NCBI GenBank assembly: GCA_001782515.1
Contig: MFOV01000024.1
Coordinates: 20,614-31,548 of the forward strand
From: Candidatus Levybacteria bacterium RIFCSPLOWO2_01_FULL_39_10
Lineage (GTDB): Bacteria > Patescibacteriota > Microgenomatia > Levybacterales > UBA12049
Length of the DNA stretch: 10,935 nucleotides
Direction: 5' to 3'
Below the pieces are notes generated by a model. It had not been told where the DNA came from and did no database searches. It worked only from the letters and a program-made list of their open reading frames with translations. Both the position numbers and the translations under genes were made by a program. Of this stretch, positions 1 to 6,660 are shown one piece after another (positions within the stretch are counted from its first letter, which is position 1; each line of letters starts with the position of its first letter).

Positions 1-393
1 CAAGATATTATAAGAGTAAGCGGTAATCAATCAAAAATAGATGCGCTTCATGACCTTTTAATTCAGCCGGGATTTAATAAAGTACTTATATTCGGAAGGA
101 CAAAGTGGGGAATGGAAAAATTATCAAAATCTTTAGGTGAACGCGGTTTTCAGACAGCTTCGATCCACGGTAATAAATCACAAAATCAAAGGCAGCGCGC
201 GCTTGATGGATTTAAGAATAACGGTGTTAAGATTCTTATTGCAACAGACGTTGCATCCCGTGGCCTTGATATAGATGACGTTACTCATGTAATTAACTAT
301 GATGCTCCAGTTTCTTATGAAGATTACATTCATAGAATCGGAAGAACGGGAAGAGCCGGAAAAAAGGGAATTGCCCTAACTTTTGTTGAATAA
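1..393 (+). CDS. DEAD-box ATP-dependent RNA helicase, C-terminal part (5' end outside window)
   Basis: The frame is open from base 1, so the gene begins upstream; the 130 visible residues are the second RecA-like (helicase C) domain. Motif IV is VLIFGRTK (residues 28-35 of the fragment), motif V is ATDVASRGLDI (from residue 81) and motif VI is HRIGRTGR (from residue 111), the arginine-finger motif that contacts ATP across the domain interface. Family members unwind short RNA duplexes in ribosome assembly or mRNA turnover in the cytoplasm. The protein stops about a dozen residues after motif VI, so it lacks the C-terminal RNA-binding extension found in DbpA or CsdA and is a core-only helicase. 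An internal ATG at base 112 lies within motif IV and is not the start. A glycosyltransferase gene follows after 6 nt. The family is certain; the exact subfamily cannot be named. Confidence 0.95.
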   Translation, partial: QDIIRVSGNQSKIDALHDLLIQPGFNKVLIFGRTKWGMEKLSKSLGERGFQTASIHGNKSQNQRQRALDGFKNNGVKILIATDVASRGLDIDDVTHVINYDAPVSYEDYIHRIGRTGRAGKKGIALTFVE

Positions 394-399
394 AAAAAT

Positions 400-1632
400 A
401 TGAAAATCTTATATATTAGTCCTTATTCTCCCCTTGAGAGTGTGGGCGGAGTTGAACGCTACATATCAAATTTAATTAAATATTATAAAAATAGATCTGA
501 ACACAAAATCTATCTAGTATTACCAACAATAAATAAAAGCAGAATTGAAAAAGAAGGAAATGTTATTATTTATCTCGACAACAATTTTTCGATACCTCAG
601 CAAGTAAAATTAAATCAAAAAATAATTGCAAAAAATGCTCATTTATTTTCAAAAAATCTAGAAAGCTTAGTTGTTAAGAATAAGATTGATGTGATTTGTG
701 CAGAAAATCTTATGTTTGGTCCCCCTGCTATATACAGCTTATTAATTAACATGATTGCTTCTAATCACAACATACCCATAGTGCTTCGTCTTCACTCTTT
801 TGCAGTTACCCAGCTTCAGGTGGAGCTTATTAATCAGCTTGTGTGGAGTAAGGTAAGCTGTGTTAGCCAAAGTGTTGCGGGTGATTGTTTCCAAAAAGGA
901 ACCGATGTTGATGTGATCTCCACGCATTATTTAGGAGTGAATACCCAGGAATTTAATGACAAGTTTAATTTTACTCCTTTACTGAGAGAGCAATTATCAA
1001 TTGGCGAAAATGCGAAGATTATACTAACCGCGACCCGAATTATCCGCGGAACACGAAATATACTTCAGGAAAAAGGCGTTGTAAATTTAATTAGGGCCTT
1101 TTCTAAAATTGCACCTCGATATCCTAATTTATATTTATTGATTGCTGTGGGAAGTGCACCAGAAGGTCTTAGGAATGAATTTCATGGATCCTACGAAATG
1201 CTACTGGGTTATATAAAGCTATATGGAATTGAAAAACAAACTATTGTAAAGACATATAAACTTGATGAAATGCCCACTGTTTACAGAGAATCAGATATTT
1301 TTATATTACCTTCTGAAAATGAAACCTTCGGACAGGTATTTATAGAGGCAATGAGCTGCGGAATCCCGGTAATTGGAACAAAGGTTGGGGGAATACCGGA
1401 AATCATTAGCGATTCTTATAATGGGTATTTGGTTGTTCCTGATGATGCAAGTATTCTTGCACAAAAAATTGAAAATCTTTTAATTGATAAAAAAATTAAA
1501 GATAAATTTATAAAGACAGGAATAAAAACGGTCCAGAGGAGTTTTACTCTGGAAAATCAATTTCCCGCTTTTCATAAAATGCTTGAAGAAGTTATTCAAA
1601 ACAATTCAAGAAACGATAAAAATAAATTTTGA
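400..1632 (+). CDS. GT-B fold glycosyltransferase, GT4-type
   Basis: A 410-residue cytoplasmic or membrane-associated glycosyltransferase that should move a sugar from a nucleotide-sugar donor to a lipid, polysaccharide or protein acceptor; the substrate cannot be read from the sequence. The N-terminal domain starts MKILYISPYSPLE and has the glycine-rich GGVERY loop (residues 16-21) of GT4 enzymes. The C-terminal domain carries the E-x7-E nucleotide-sugar motif, E308 in ETFGQ to E316 in FIEAMSCG, followed by PVIGTKVGGIPEII and NGYLV, all typical of Glycos_transf_1. Length is normal for the family. There is no signal peptide or membrane segment. It starts 6 nt after the helicase stop with no clear Shine-Dalgarno, so it is probably cotranscribed with it; the two functions look unrelated. 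It could contribute to surface glycans or to glycosylation of the pilins encoded downstream, but that is only proximity. Confidence 0.93.
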   Translation: MKILYISPYSPLESVGGVERYISNLIKYYKNRSEHKIYLVLPTINKSRIEKEGNVIIYLDNNFSIPQQVKLNQKIIAKNAHLFSKNLESLVVKNKIDVICAENLMFGPPAIYSLLINMIASNHNIPIVLRLHSFAVTQLQVELINQLVWSKVSCVSQSVAGDCFQKGTDVDVISTHYLGVNTQEFNDKFNFTPLLREQLSIGENAKIILTATRIIRGTRNILQEKGVVNLIRAFSKIAPRYPNLYLLIAVGSAPEGLRNEFHGSYEMLLGYIKLYGIEKQTIVKTYKLDEMPTVYRESDIFILPSENETFGQVFIEAMSCGIPVIGTKVGGIPEIISDSYNGYLVVPDDASILAQKIENLLIDKKIKDKFIKTGIKTVQRSFTLENQFPAFHKMLEEVIQNNSRNDKNKF

Positions 1633-1647
1633 TAAAATAAATTTATC
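1631..1647 (+). terminator. weak AT-only hairpin at the glycosyltransferase stop
   Basis: GATAAA and TTTATC pair around a 5-base loop, overlapping the TGA stop. The stem is only A/T apart from one G-C pair and the run after it is not a clean T-tract, so this is at best a weak terminator. Confidence 0.2.
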
Positions 1648-1740
1648 ATTATTCTACGTTGTCACATCAACTAACACTCCAAAAAATGCCACTGCTCCAA
1701 CTGATTAGCTTGATTTGACGAGCTAAACGAACAGTTAACG

Positions 1741-1767
1741 AATCTAATTTTTCATGCGAGTTAGATT
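1741..1767. terminator. inverted repeat between convergent genes, possible terminator
   Basis: AATCTAA (1741-1747) pairs with TTAGATT (1761-1767) around a 13-base loop and is followed on the + strand by TTTAT. It lies directly after the stop of the leftward PIN toxin gene and about 110 bases after the rightward glycosyltransferase, the place for a shared terminator. The stem is AT-rich, so strength is doubtful. The rest of the 1633-1767 spacer holds another short inverted repeat (TTAGCT 1705-1710 with AGCTAA 1721-1726) and nothing that codes. Confidence 0.3.
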
Positions 1768-2274
1768 TTATAAGTTTGTATTTCCAAGAAGTTTAAATCC
1801 ATTTTTTTTATAAACCGAATCAAAGCTAAAAATTCCATCTAATTGCTTTTTATATCTGTCGAGAATCGCCATGTTATAACAATCAAAATACGAAGTACCT
1901 TTTTTATCTTGTTTAATAAACCAGCCATTCACTAGATGAGTATGTTCAGCTTTTAAAGTTAATTCATTGAGGTTCTGTCTTCGAAGCTCTTTAAGAACCT
2001 TCTTTGCTGTGGTTTGACTTATCTTATGGGAGATAACAGTTACAACTTCCCCTATAGTAAATGGTGATATATACCAGATGCAGCCTTTTTTCTGCAAAAC
2101 CCGGGAGATAGAAAGCGCTCTTTTGTGATTTGGATCATCAGTTTTAATCAACGCAATTAATGCGTCAGCATCTACGAGAACATCAAGGATCATATCTTCC
2201 GATTCTCCCGGCTTTATTTCTTTTGCAAGAAATTCTTCTTCGAGGTTTGAGAGGTATTTACTTTTTGCCGCCAT
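1768..2274 (-). CDS. PIN-domain toxin of a type II toxin-antitoxin pair
   Basis: Probable PIN-domain ribonuclease (VapC-like), the toxin partner of the upstream antitoxin. The PIN pattern is visible: VLVDADALIAL with acidic residues near D35/D37, TIGEVV with E76, SYFDCYNMAIL with D131, and IFSFDSVYKKNGFKLL near the end with D152. These are the places where PIN nucleases hold their metal-binding acids. Two starts are possible. ATG at 2274 gives 168 residues and overlaps the antitoxin stop by 17 nt; ATG at 2193 (residue 28, just before the first PIN strand) gives 141 residues, closer to usual family length, and has GGGAGA about 10 nt upstream. The extra N-terminal 27 residues (SNLEEEFLAKEI and so on) look protein-like, so I keep the long form but am unsure. 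Translation is probably coupled to the antitoxin. Confidence 0.8.
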   Translation of the reverse strand: MAAKSKYLSNLEEEFLAKEIKPGESEDMILDVLVDADALIALIKTDDPNHKRALSISRVLQKKGCIWYISPFTIGEVVTVISHKISQTTAKKVLKELRRQNLNELTLKAEHTHLVNGWFIKQDKKGTSYFDCYNMAILDRYKKQLDGIFSFDSVYKKNGFKLLGNTNL

Positions 2275-2491
2275 AAATATATTTATCTAAATCGCGAGAG
2301 AGATTTTTGGGCCCACCTTTAATATTAAGTTTTGCTAAAGCTGTTAAATCCCTACCACGATTTTCAGATGTTTTTAAACCACTTGCAATAAATGTGCGAT
2401 ATAAATGGGCTATACTTCGCTTTTTGTTTTTAGCAAGCAATTTTGCTCTTTCATGCATTGTTTCCGGTATATATATTTGGGTTCTAACCAT
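2258..2491 (-). CDS. ribbon-helix-helix antitoxin
   Basis: A 77-residue DNA-binding antitoxin, first gene of the leftward toxin-antitoxin pair. It opens MVRTQIYIPETMHERAKLLA, the beta-strand then helix of a MetJ/Arc-type ribbon-helix-helix domain, with a second helix at RSIAHLYRTFIASGL. The tail ending SRDLDKYIYGGKK is the kind of flexible C-terminus that binds the toxin. Dimers of such proteins bind palindromes in their own promoter, and a palindrome overlaps the -10 element here (2502-2518). The predicted transcript starts 2 nt before the ATG and there is no Shine-Dalgarno, so it is probably translated from a leaderless mRNA. The toxin gene follows, overlapping by 17 nt if its first ATG is used. 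Confidence 0.85.
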   Translation of the reverse strand: MVRTQIYIPETMHERAKLLAKNKKRSIAHLYRTFIASGLKTSENRGRDLTALAKLNIKGGPKNLSRDLDKYIYGGKK

Positions 2492-2492
2492 A

Positions 2493-2529
2493 TATTTGCA
2501 GTATACAGCTGATGTATATATTTTGTCAA
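2493..2529 (-). promoter_or_regulatory. promoter of the antitoxin-toxin operon, predicted leaderless
   Basis: On the minus strand TTGACA (2529-2524) is a perfect -35, followed after 18 bases by TATACT (2505-2500), a 5/6 match to the -10. Seven bases further is A at 2493, only 2 nt before the antitoxin ATG at 2491, leaving no room for a ribosome-binding site. Confidence 0.7.
2502..2518. promoter_or_regulatory. palindromic operator over the antitoxin -10
   Basis: TATACA (2502-2507) and TGTATA (2513-2518) are perfect inverted half-sites with a 5-base centre. The palindrome covers part of the -10 box, so antitoxin binding there would block RNA polymerase, the standard autoregulation of type II toxin-antitoxin operons. 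The binding itself is inferred. Confidence 0.55.
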
Positions 2530-2559
2530 TCGACGACCTCCCCCAAAAAAAAGCAATGA

Positions 2560-2718
2560 GTTTCTATATATAAAGAGGGAATTTTAAATTCCTCAATTGG
2601 AGAATACCGTTTTAGTGTTGGGAATTACAGAATAGTTTTTGATATAGACAAAAATAATATGGTAATTCTTCGAATAGTCCACAGGAGAGAAATATACAAA
2701 AAATATAGTCTAATTTGA
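2560..2718 (+). pseudogene. RelE/ParE-family toxin remnant (C-terminal half only)
   Basis: The + frame 1 is open from 2560 to the TGA at 2716-2718 and reads as the C-terminal half of a RelE-type toxin: GEYRFSVGNYRIVFDID, then VILRIVHRREIYK, matching the family's central strands (GxYRxRVGxYRIxYxI) and the final ILxVxHRxxVY strand with its basic residues. There is no ATG before this block apart from an internal methionine, a stop lies at 2557-2559, and the roughly 45 N-terminal residues of a complete toxin are absent; no matching fragment is visible upstream in another frame. No antitoxin of its own is present. It ends inside the last codons of the leftward gene at 2710. It is most likely a decayed toxin left by turnover in this toxin-antitoxin island. 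The rest of the 2492-2709 gap holds only the antitoxin promoter. Confidence 0.7.
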
Positions 2719-3360
2719 GGGGTCTGGTCTGTAGAAACGGGAAACAAGATTTAATGCTTTATTTCCCAGATCAAATGGCCAATTCATAAATTTATATTTT
2801 CTTCTTTCGTAAAATAGAATACCTTGTTCTGTTTCGCCTTGATTGTACCCATCAATATAGCACTGATATCTTTCCAGATTTCTTTCTGCCTGATGTGTGG
2901 TTGCAATGGCCGAATCTGTGAGTATTTCATCCGCTCTGAAAACATCTACCCCAATTCCCCGTCTGCCGTAATGTCTTTTAACATGTTGTTCTATTTGGTC
3001 TTGATGAACGTCTCCGTATGTCAAATGCAATACTCTTTTCCAGCCATTTTTTTCAGCGTGGCGCCGTGCAAATGCAACTTCCATTGAAGTAGTTCTGGCT
3101 GTTTGGTCTACAGTCATTTGGTAATCAACTAATCTGGCTCTTCTTTTTACAGCTCTAGCATTTATATCTGCCATTGGAATTGTTTGACACTTAAATGGAA
3201 TACCCGAAAAAAGATAATTATCAATTCTATAGCCACTATTAAGCATGGCTCTAATGGCTGAAGCTTGAAGTCTGCCGCGCACGCTTGGCACAGCATCTCT
3301 GCCAGGTCTTTCGCTATAGCCTTGTCCGTGGACATAAACTGCATCGTATTCCTTGTTCAT
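2710..3360 (-). CDS. DUF218-like (YdcF/ElyC-type) protein, function unknown
   Basis: A 216-residue protein without signal peptide or membrane segment. Its order of motifs follows the DUF218 family: a first strand VYVHGQG (residues 8-14), RGRLQASAIRAML helix, LFSGIP (50-55) in place of the usual SGG, a helix with many arginines (ARAVKRRARL), TARTTSMEVAFA (87-98) matching the family's NTxEN region, and VLHLTYGDVHQDQIEQHV (from 110) matching the LVTSxxHxxRA strand and histidine. Known relatives act in envelope metabolism (ElyC, SanA) or bind cofactors (YdcF), but no single reaction can be assigned. The tail beyond residue 170 (YERRKYKFMNWPFDL) is not part of the core. The gene is transcribed divergently from pilB from its own extended -10 promoter; its 3' end overlaps the RelE remnant by 9 nt. 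The protein is surely real; the family match is by eye. Confidence 0.62.
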   Translation of the reverse strand: MNKEYDAVYVHGQGYSERPGRDAVPSVRGRLQASAIRAMLNSGYRIDNYLFSGIPFKCQTIPMADINARAVKRRARLVDYQMTVDQTARTTSMEVAFARRHAEKNGWKRVLHLTYGDVHQDQIEQHVKRHYGRRGIGVDVFRADEILTDSAIATTHQAERNLERYQCYIDGYNQGETEQGILFYERRKYKFMNWPFDLGNKALNLVSRFYRPDPSN

Positions 3361-3361
3361 A

Positions 3362-3397
3362 GGCGGAAATTATATCAAAATAATCATAAATATTCCA
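3362..3397 (-). promoter_or_regulatory. promoter of the DUF218-like gene, extended -10, predicted leaderless
   Basis: On the minus strand TGATATAAT (3377-3369) is a perfect extended -10 (TGnTATAAT). The -35 at 3397-3392 (TGGAAT) is poor, as is usual with extended -10 promoters. Start of transcription 7 bases on would be near 3362, 2 nt before the ATG at 3360. Confidence 0.65.
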
Positions 3398-3408
3398 TTA
3401 TTTTTAAG

Positions 3409-3444
3409 TTCACCTTTTAGTAGTTTTGTGCTACGATTAGTCTA
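3409..3444 (+). promoter_or_regulatory. promoter of the pilus operon, predicted leaderless
   Basis: TTCACC (3409-3414) lies 17 bases from TACGAT (3432-3437), which is preceded by TGC, giving an extended -10. Counting 7 bases on places +1 at 3444, the A of the pilB ATG itself. No Shine-Dalgarno is present before that ATG. The two boxes match the consensus 4/6 each, so this is moderate evidence strengthened by the spacing. Confidence 0.5.
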
Positions 3445-5123
3445 TGCTTCTGCCCGATAAAATAGTTAAAGAGCTTCTCATAAAATCTGGTCAAATAAAT
3501 GCGCAGCAGCTCGCAAATTTGGAAATTGCTGCTCAAAATTCAAGAATTCCCCTTCAGGAAGCGGCGCTTGAAAAAGACATAATATCGGACGAAAACCTGG
3601 GAATAATAATTGCAGACTATCTTAAGTTTCCATTCATAAATTTGTCACGAGTCTCAATTCCTGACCAGATCTTTGCAATTGTTCCTGAGAGAATTGCCAG
3701 AAAACACAAAATCGTCTCATTTGCCAAAGACTCCGAAGGACTTAAAATCGCAACCTCAGATCCTACAAATACTGAGCTTTTGGCAATGATTTCTAAAAAA
3801 ACAATGGCAAAGGTCAATCCATACTATGCAACCGAACATGATATTGATAATTCGCTCCAATCATACAGAAAAGATATACAGGAAACATTTGATGATTTGC
3901 TTCAAGGAGCAATGGGGGCAAATATATCAGTAGGAGATGCGCCGATTGCAAAAATAGTTGACATGTTAATAACTTATGCATATAGGGATAAGTCCTCAGA
4001 TATTCATATTGAGCCTGAAGAAAAAAACACTCTTGTAAGATTTAGAATCGACGGAATTTTACATGACATTTTGTATCTTGATAAAAAATTCCATGAGAGA
4101 ATTTTAACAAGAATTAAGATTTTATCGCGCCTTCGAACAGACGAGCATCTTTCGGCACAGGACGGAAAAATGAGAATGGTTGTTGATGATATTAATATAG
4201 ATTTAAGGGTATCAATAATCCCAATTTCAGAAGGCGAAAAATGTGTTATGAGACTTTTAGCATCTCAGCTGGGGCAAATCTCACTTCTTGATCTTGGAAT
4301 GGGTGAAAAAGATTTGACACTAGTAAACTCTGCTATCAATAAATCTTTCGGCATGATCTTGTCAACCGGGCCTACAGGATCTGGAAAAACAACGACAATC
4401 TACTCAATTCTTAAGATTTTAAACACACGAGAAAAAAACATAACAACAATCGAGGATCCCATTGAGTACAGAATTAAAGGTGTAAACCAGATTCAGGTCA
4501 ATCCCAAGACCAATCTTACTTTTGCATCAGGTCTTAGAAGTATACTTCGGCAGGATCCAAACGTCATATTCGTAGGAGAGATAAGAGATTCAGAGACCGC
4601 AGGAATAGCAGTTAACGCCGCGCTCACAGGCCATTTGGTTGTTTCGACGGTTCACACAAATGATTCAGCAACTACGCTTCCCCGCCTTATTGATATGAAA
4701 GTTGAACCTTTTTTGGTTGCCTCAACAGTCAACTTGATTGTTGCCCAAAGGTTGGTTCGAAAAATCTGTGAATACTGTAAAGGGCAAGTATTGTGGAGCA
4801 GGGAAGATCTGTTAAGAAGCCTTCCCGAGGAGACAGTTAAGAAGTTTTTTGACGGAAAAACACAAATTACAGCATACGCCGGAAAAGGCTGTAAAGTCTG
4901 TCATCACACAGGATACCAGGGGAGAATTGGAATATTTGAGGTACTTAAGATTTCAGACAACATTAAAAAACTTATTACTGATCGGAGAGATTCAAATATT
5001 ATTGAACAGCAGGCAATAAAAGAAGGAATGACAACAATGCTTGAGGACGGACTTAATAAAATAATAAAAGGCCAAACAACTTTTGAAGAAATACTCAGGG
5101 TTACAAGGACTGAAAATGTATGA
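3444..5123 (+). CDS. pilB: type IV pilus assembly ATPase PilB
   Basis: A 559-residue hexameric cytoplasmic ATPase of the GspE/PilB family that drives pilin polymerisation through PilC. The N-terminal 150 residues form a GspE_N/MshEN-like region, but the RLG motif of c-di-GMP-binding MshEN domains reads KIV here. The ATPase core has Walker A GPTGSGKT (G309-T316), the Asp box TIEDPIEYR, Walker B VIFVGEIRD with catalytic E379, and the His box GHLVVSTVHTNDS. A zinc-binding tetracysteine, C442/C445 and C483/C486, marks it as an assembly ATPase rather than the retraction ATPase PilT, which lacks these cysteines. Length is normal for PilB. It is the first gene of the pilus operon, its ATG coincides with the predicted transcription start, and its TGA overlaps the pilC ATG (ATGA). 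Confidence 0.97.
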   Translation: MLLPDKIVKELLIKSGQINAQQLANLEIAAQNSRIPLQEAALEKDIISDENLGIIIADYLKFPFINLSRVSIPDQIFAIVPERIARKHKIVSFAKDSEGLKIATSDPTNTELLAMISKKTMAKVNPYYATEHDIDNSLQSYRKDIQETFDDLLQGAMGANISVGDAPIAKIVDMLITYAYRDKSSDIHIEPEEKNTLVRFRIDGILHDILYLDKKFHERILTRIKILSRLRTDEHLSAQDGKMRMVVDDINIDLRVSIIPISEGEKCVMRLLASQLGQISLLDLGMGEKDLTLVNSAINKSFGMILSTGPTGSGKTTTIYSILKILNTREKNITTIEDPIEYRIKGVNQIQVNPKTNLTFASGLRSILRQDPNVIFVGEIRDSETAGIAVNAALTGHLVVSTVHTNDSATTLPRLIDMKVEPFLVASTVNLIVAQRLVRKICEYCKGQVLWSREDLLRSLPEETVKKFFDGKTQITAYAGKGCKVCHHTGYQGRIGIFEVLKISDNIKKLITDRRDSNIIEQQAIKEGMTTMLEDGLNKIIKGQTTFEEILRVTRTENV

Positions 5124-6193
5124 TTGGAAGATCAACAGATTTAAGATCAATATCGATTTCAAATAATGACAAGCTGAGTCTTCTTAGTAACCTTGCCACA
5201 ATGTTTAATGCAGGTATTCCTATTCTTGAAACAATTGAATCGATGTCTGAAGACTCCAAAGGAAACATAAAAAAAATTCTTGACTCTGTTAGAGATGATT
5301 TAATTCAGGGCCAGTCAATTTATAGTGCGTTTTCTAGGTTTCCAAGAGTTTTCAATAAGGTAACCATAAATGTTATTAAAGCGGCAGAGGAAGCAGGAAC
5401 GCTGGATGTAGTTCTCAAGGATATTAAAAGCCAGACCCAAAAAGATATGGAATTTATGGACAGCGTGAAATCCGCACTAACTTATCCTATTGTTATTCTT
5501 ATTGTGTTTTTTCTAGTTCTTTTTGTAATTTTAGTAGTTGTAATCCCAAAAGTTTCTGTTGTATTCGAGCAATTGAGGGTAGAGCTTCCCCTCCCGACAA
5601 AAGTCCTTCTATTTGTTTCAAATATTATTCTTGATTTTACACTCCCTCTTGTTATCATTTTAATACTTCTCGGAGCTGGTGTTGTATTGCTATACAAGAG
5701 AAAAAAACAAATTCTTTTTAGTATTCTTTTTGCATTTCCTGTTATTTCAACGCTTGTTAAAAATATTGATATAGCAAGATTTTCAAGATCCATGTTTTTA
5801 CTTTTAACCTCAGGCATCACAATTACAAATGCATTGGAGTTAACACGCGACGTAGTTATAAGGAGAGACATACATAAAACGATAGGTGAAGCTCAGGAAA
5901 CTGTTCTTGCGGGAAAAAGATTGTCTGAAGCTTTTAAAGCAAGAAAAGATCTATTCCCTAGCCTAATTGTAAAAATTATTGAAGCAGGTGAAAAAACAGG
6001 AACTTTGGATAAAAGTATGGAAGAGGTATCTATGCATATGGATTATCAAGTTACCTCGTCGCTAAAAAAAGTGGTAGCTCTTCTTGAGCCCATTATGCTT
6101 GTTATGGTGGCACTTCTTGTCGGAGGAATGATGTTTTCGATTATATCCCCAATATACGGACTAATTAGTCAGGTTGGCGGGGTTGGAAGATGA
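5120..6193 (+). CDS. pilC: type IV pilus inner-membrane platform protein PilC
   Basis: A 357-residue GspF/PilC-family membrane protein that sits at the centre of the pilus machine and passes PilB's motion to the pilin subunits. It has the family's two related T2SSF domains: SNLATMFNAGIPILETIESM near residues 22-41 and SRSMFLLLTSGITITNALEL in the second half. Three hydrophobic segments are seen at about residues 122-143, 175-193 and 325-347, the usual topology. It is shorter than the roughly 400 residues of proteobacterial PilC, mainly at the N-terminus. The ATG overlaps the pilB stop by 4 nt, with AAGGA about 10 nt upstream, and its own stop overlaps the next prepilin by 4 nt, so translation of the three genes is probably coupled. 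Confidence 0.96.
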   Translation: MIGRSTDLRSISISNNDKLSLLSNLATMFNAGIPILETIESMSEDSKGNIKKILDSVRDDLIQGQSIYSAFSRFPRVFNKVTINVIKAAEEAGTLDVVLKDIKSQTQKDMEFMDSVKSALTYPIVILIVFFLVLFVILVVVIPKVSVVFEQLRVELPLPTKVLLFVSNIILDFTLPLVIILILLGAGVVLLYKRKKQILFSILFAFPVISTLVKNIDIARFSRSMFLLLTSGITITNALELTRDVVIRRDIHKTIGEAQETVLAGKRLSEAFKARKDLFPSLIVKIIEAGEKTGTLDKSMEEVSMHMDYQVTSSLKKVVALLEPIMLVMVALLVGGMMFSIISPIYGLISQVGGVGR

Positions 6194-6660
6194 AAAAAAA
6201 TTCCGGATTTTCGCTTATTGAGCTTATTGTGGTTCTTGGGATTCTTTTGACTCTCTTCGGCTTTATCGTAATAGGATTGTCAACCAGTCAGAGAAGGTTT
6301 TCTGTTACATCAGCTCGGGACACTCTTATTTCAGATATTGCCTCCCAGCAAACAAAATCAATGAACAGTATTTCAGGAAGCAGCGCTTATGGGATTTACT
6401 TTCAACCCGGAAAATACACTCTTTTTAAAGGGGAAACATATTCTGCATCGGACCCTGAAAACTTTGAAGTTGAATTGGGTGAAAACCTTGAGTTTTCGCA
6501 AGTTACATTTCCCGCTGCAACAATAATTTTTGCAACAAAGTCAGGAGAAATCTCAGGATTCCTAGATGGCGCAAACATAATTACAATTCGAGATGTGCAA
6601 AATATCGACTCAACTACAGTTACAATCAACAGGTATGGTGTTATAACAGACATTAACTAA
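6190..6660 (+). CDS. minor prepilin, GspH/FimT-like
   Basis: A 156-residue type IV prepilin. The short leader MKKNSG is followed by FSLIELIVVLGILLTLFGFI, a textbook class III signal: prepilin peptidase would cut after G6, methylate F+1, and leave the conserved E at +5 in the membrane helix. The remainder is a small beta-rich globular domain (FEVELGENLEFSQVTFPAATIIFATKSGEISG) like the GspH/FimT pseudopilins. It has no cysteine pair. It probably belongs to the initiating or tip complex that the minor pilins form. The ATG overlaps the pilC stop (ATGA), with GGAAG just upstream, and the stop codon abuts the ATG of the next prepilin without a spacer base. Confidence 0.85.
   Translation: MKKNSGFSLIELIVVLGILLTLFGFIVIGLSTSQRRFSVTSARDTLISDIASQQTKSMNSISGSSAYGIYFQPGKYTLFKGETYSASDPENFEVELGENLEFSQVTFPAATIIFATKSGEISGFLDGANIITIRDVQNIDSTTVTINRYGVITDIN

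Noticed and set aside
1633..1767. Possible tRNA, attachment site or small RNA in the spacer after the glycosyltransferase.
   Set aside because: No cloverleaf, T-loop GTTCRA pattern or direct repeats were found; only short AT-rich inverted repeats are visible.
2307..2573. A + strand open frame of 88 codons across the antitoxin and its promoter.
   Set aside because: It is antisense to the antitoxin, has no domain pattern, and overlaps the promoter and operator.
5482..5871. A 129-codon minus-strand frame inside pilC.
   Set aside because: It is antisense to the pilC membrane segments; its composition (many T, I, R) mirrors that gene and no family is recognisable.
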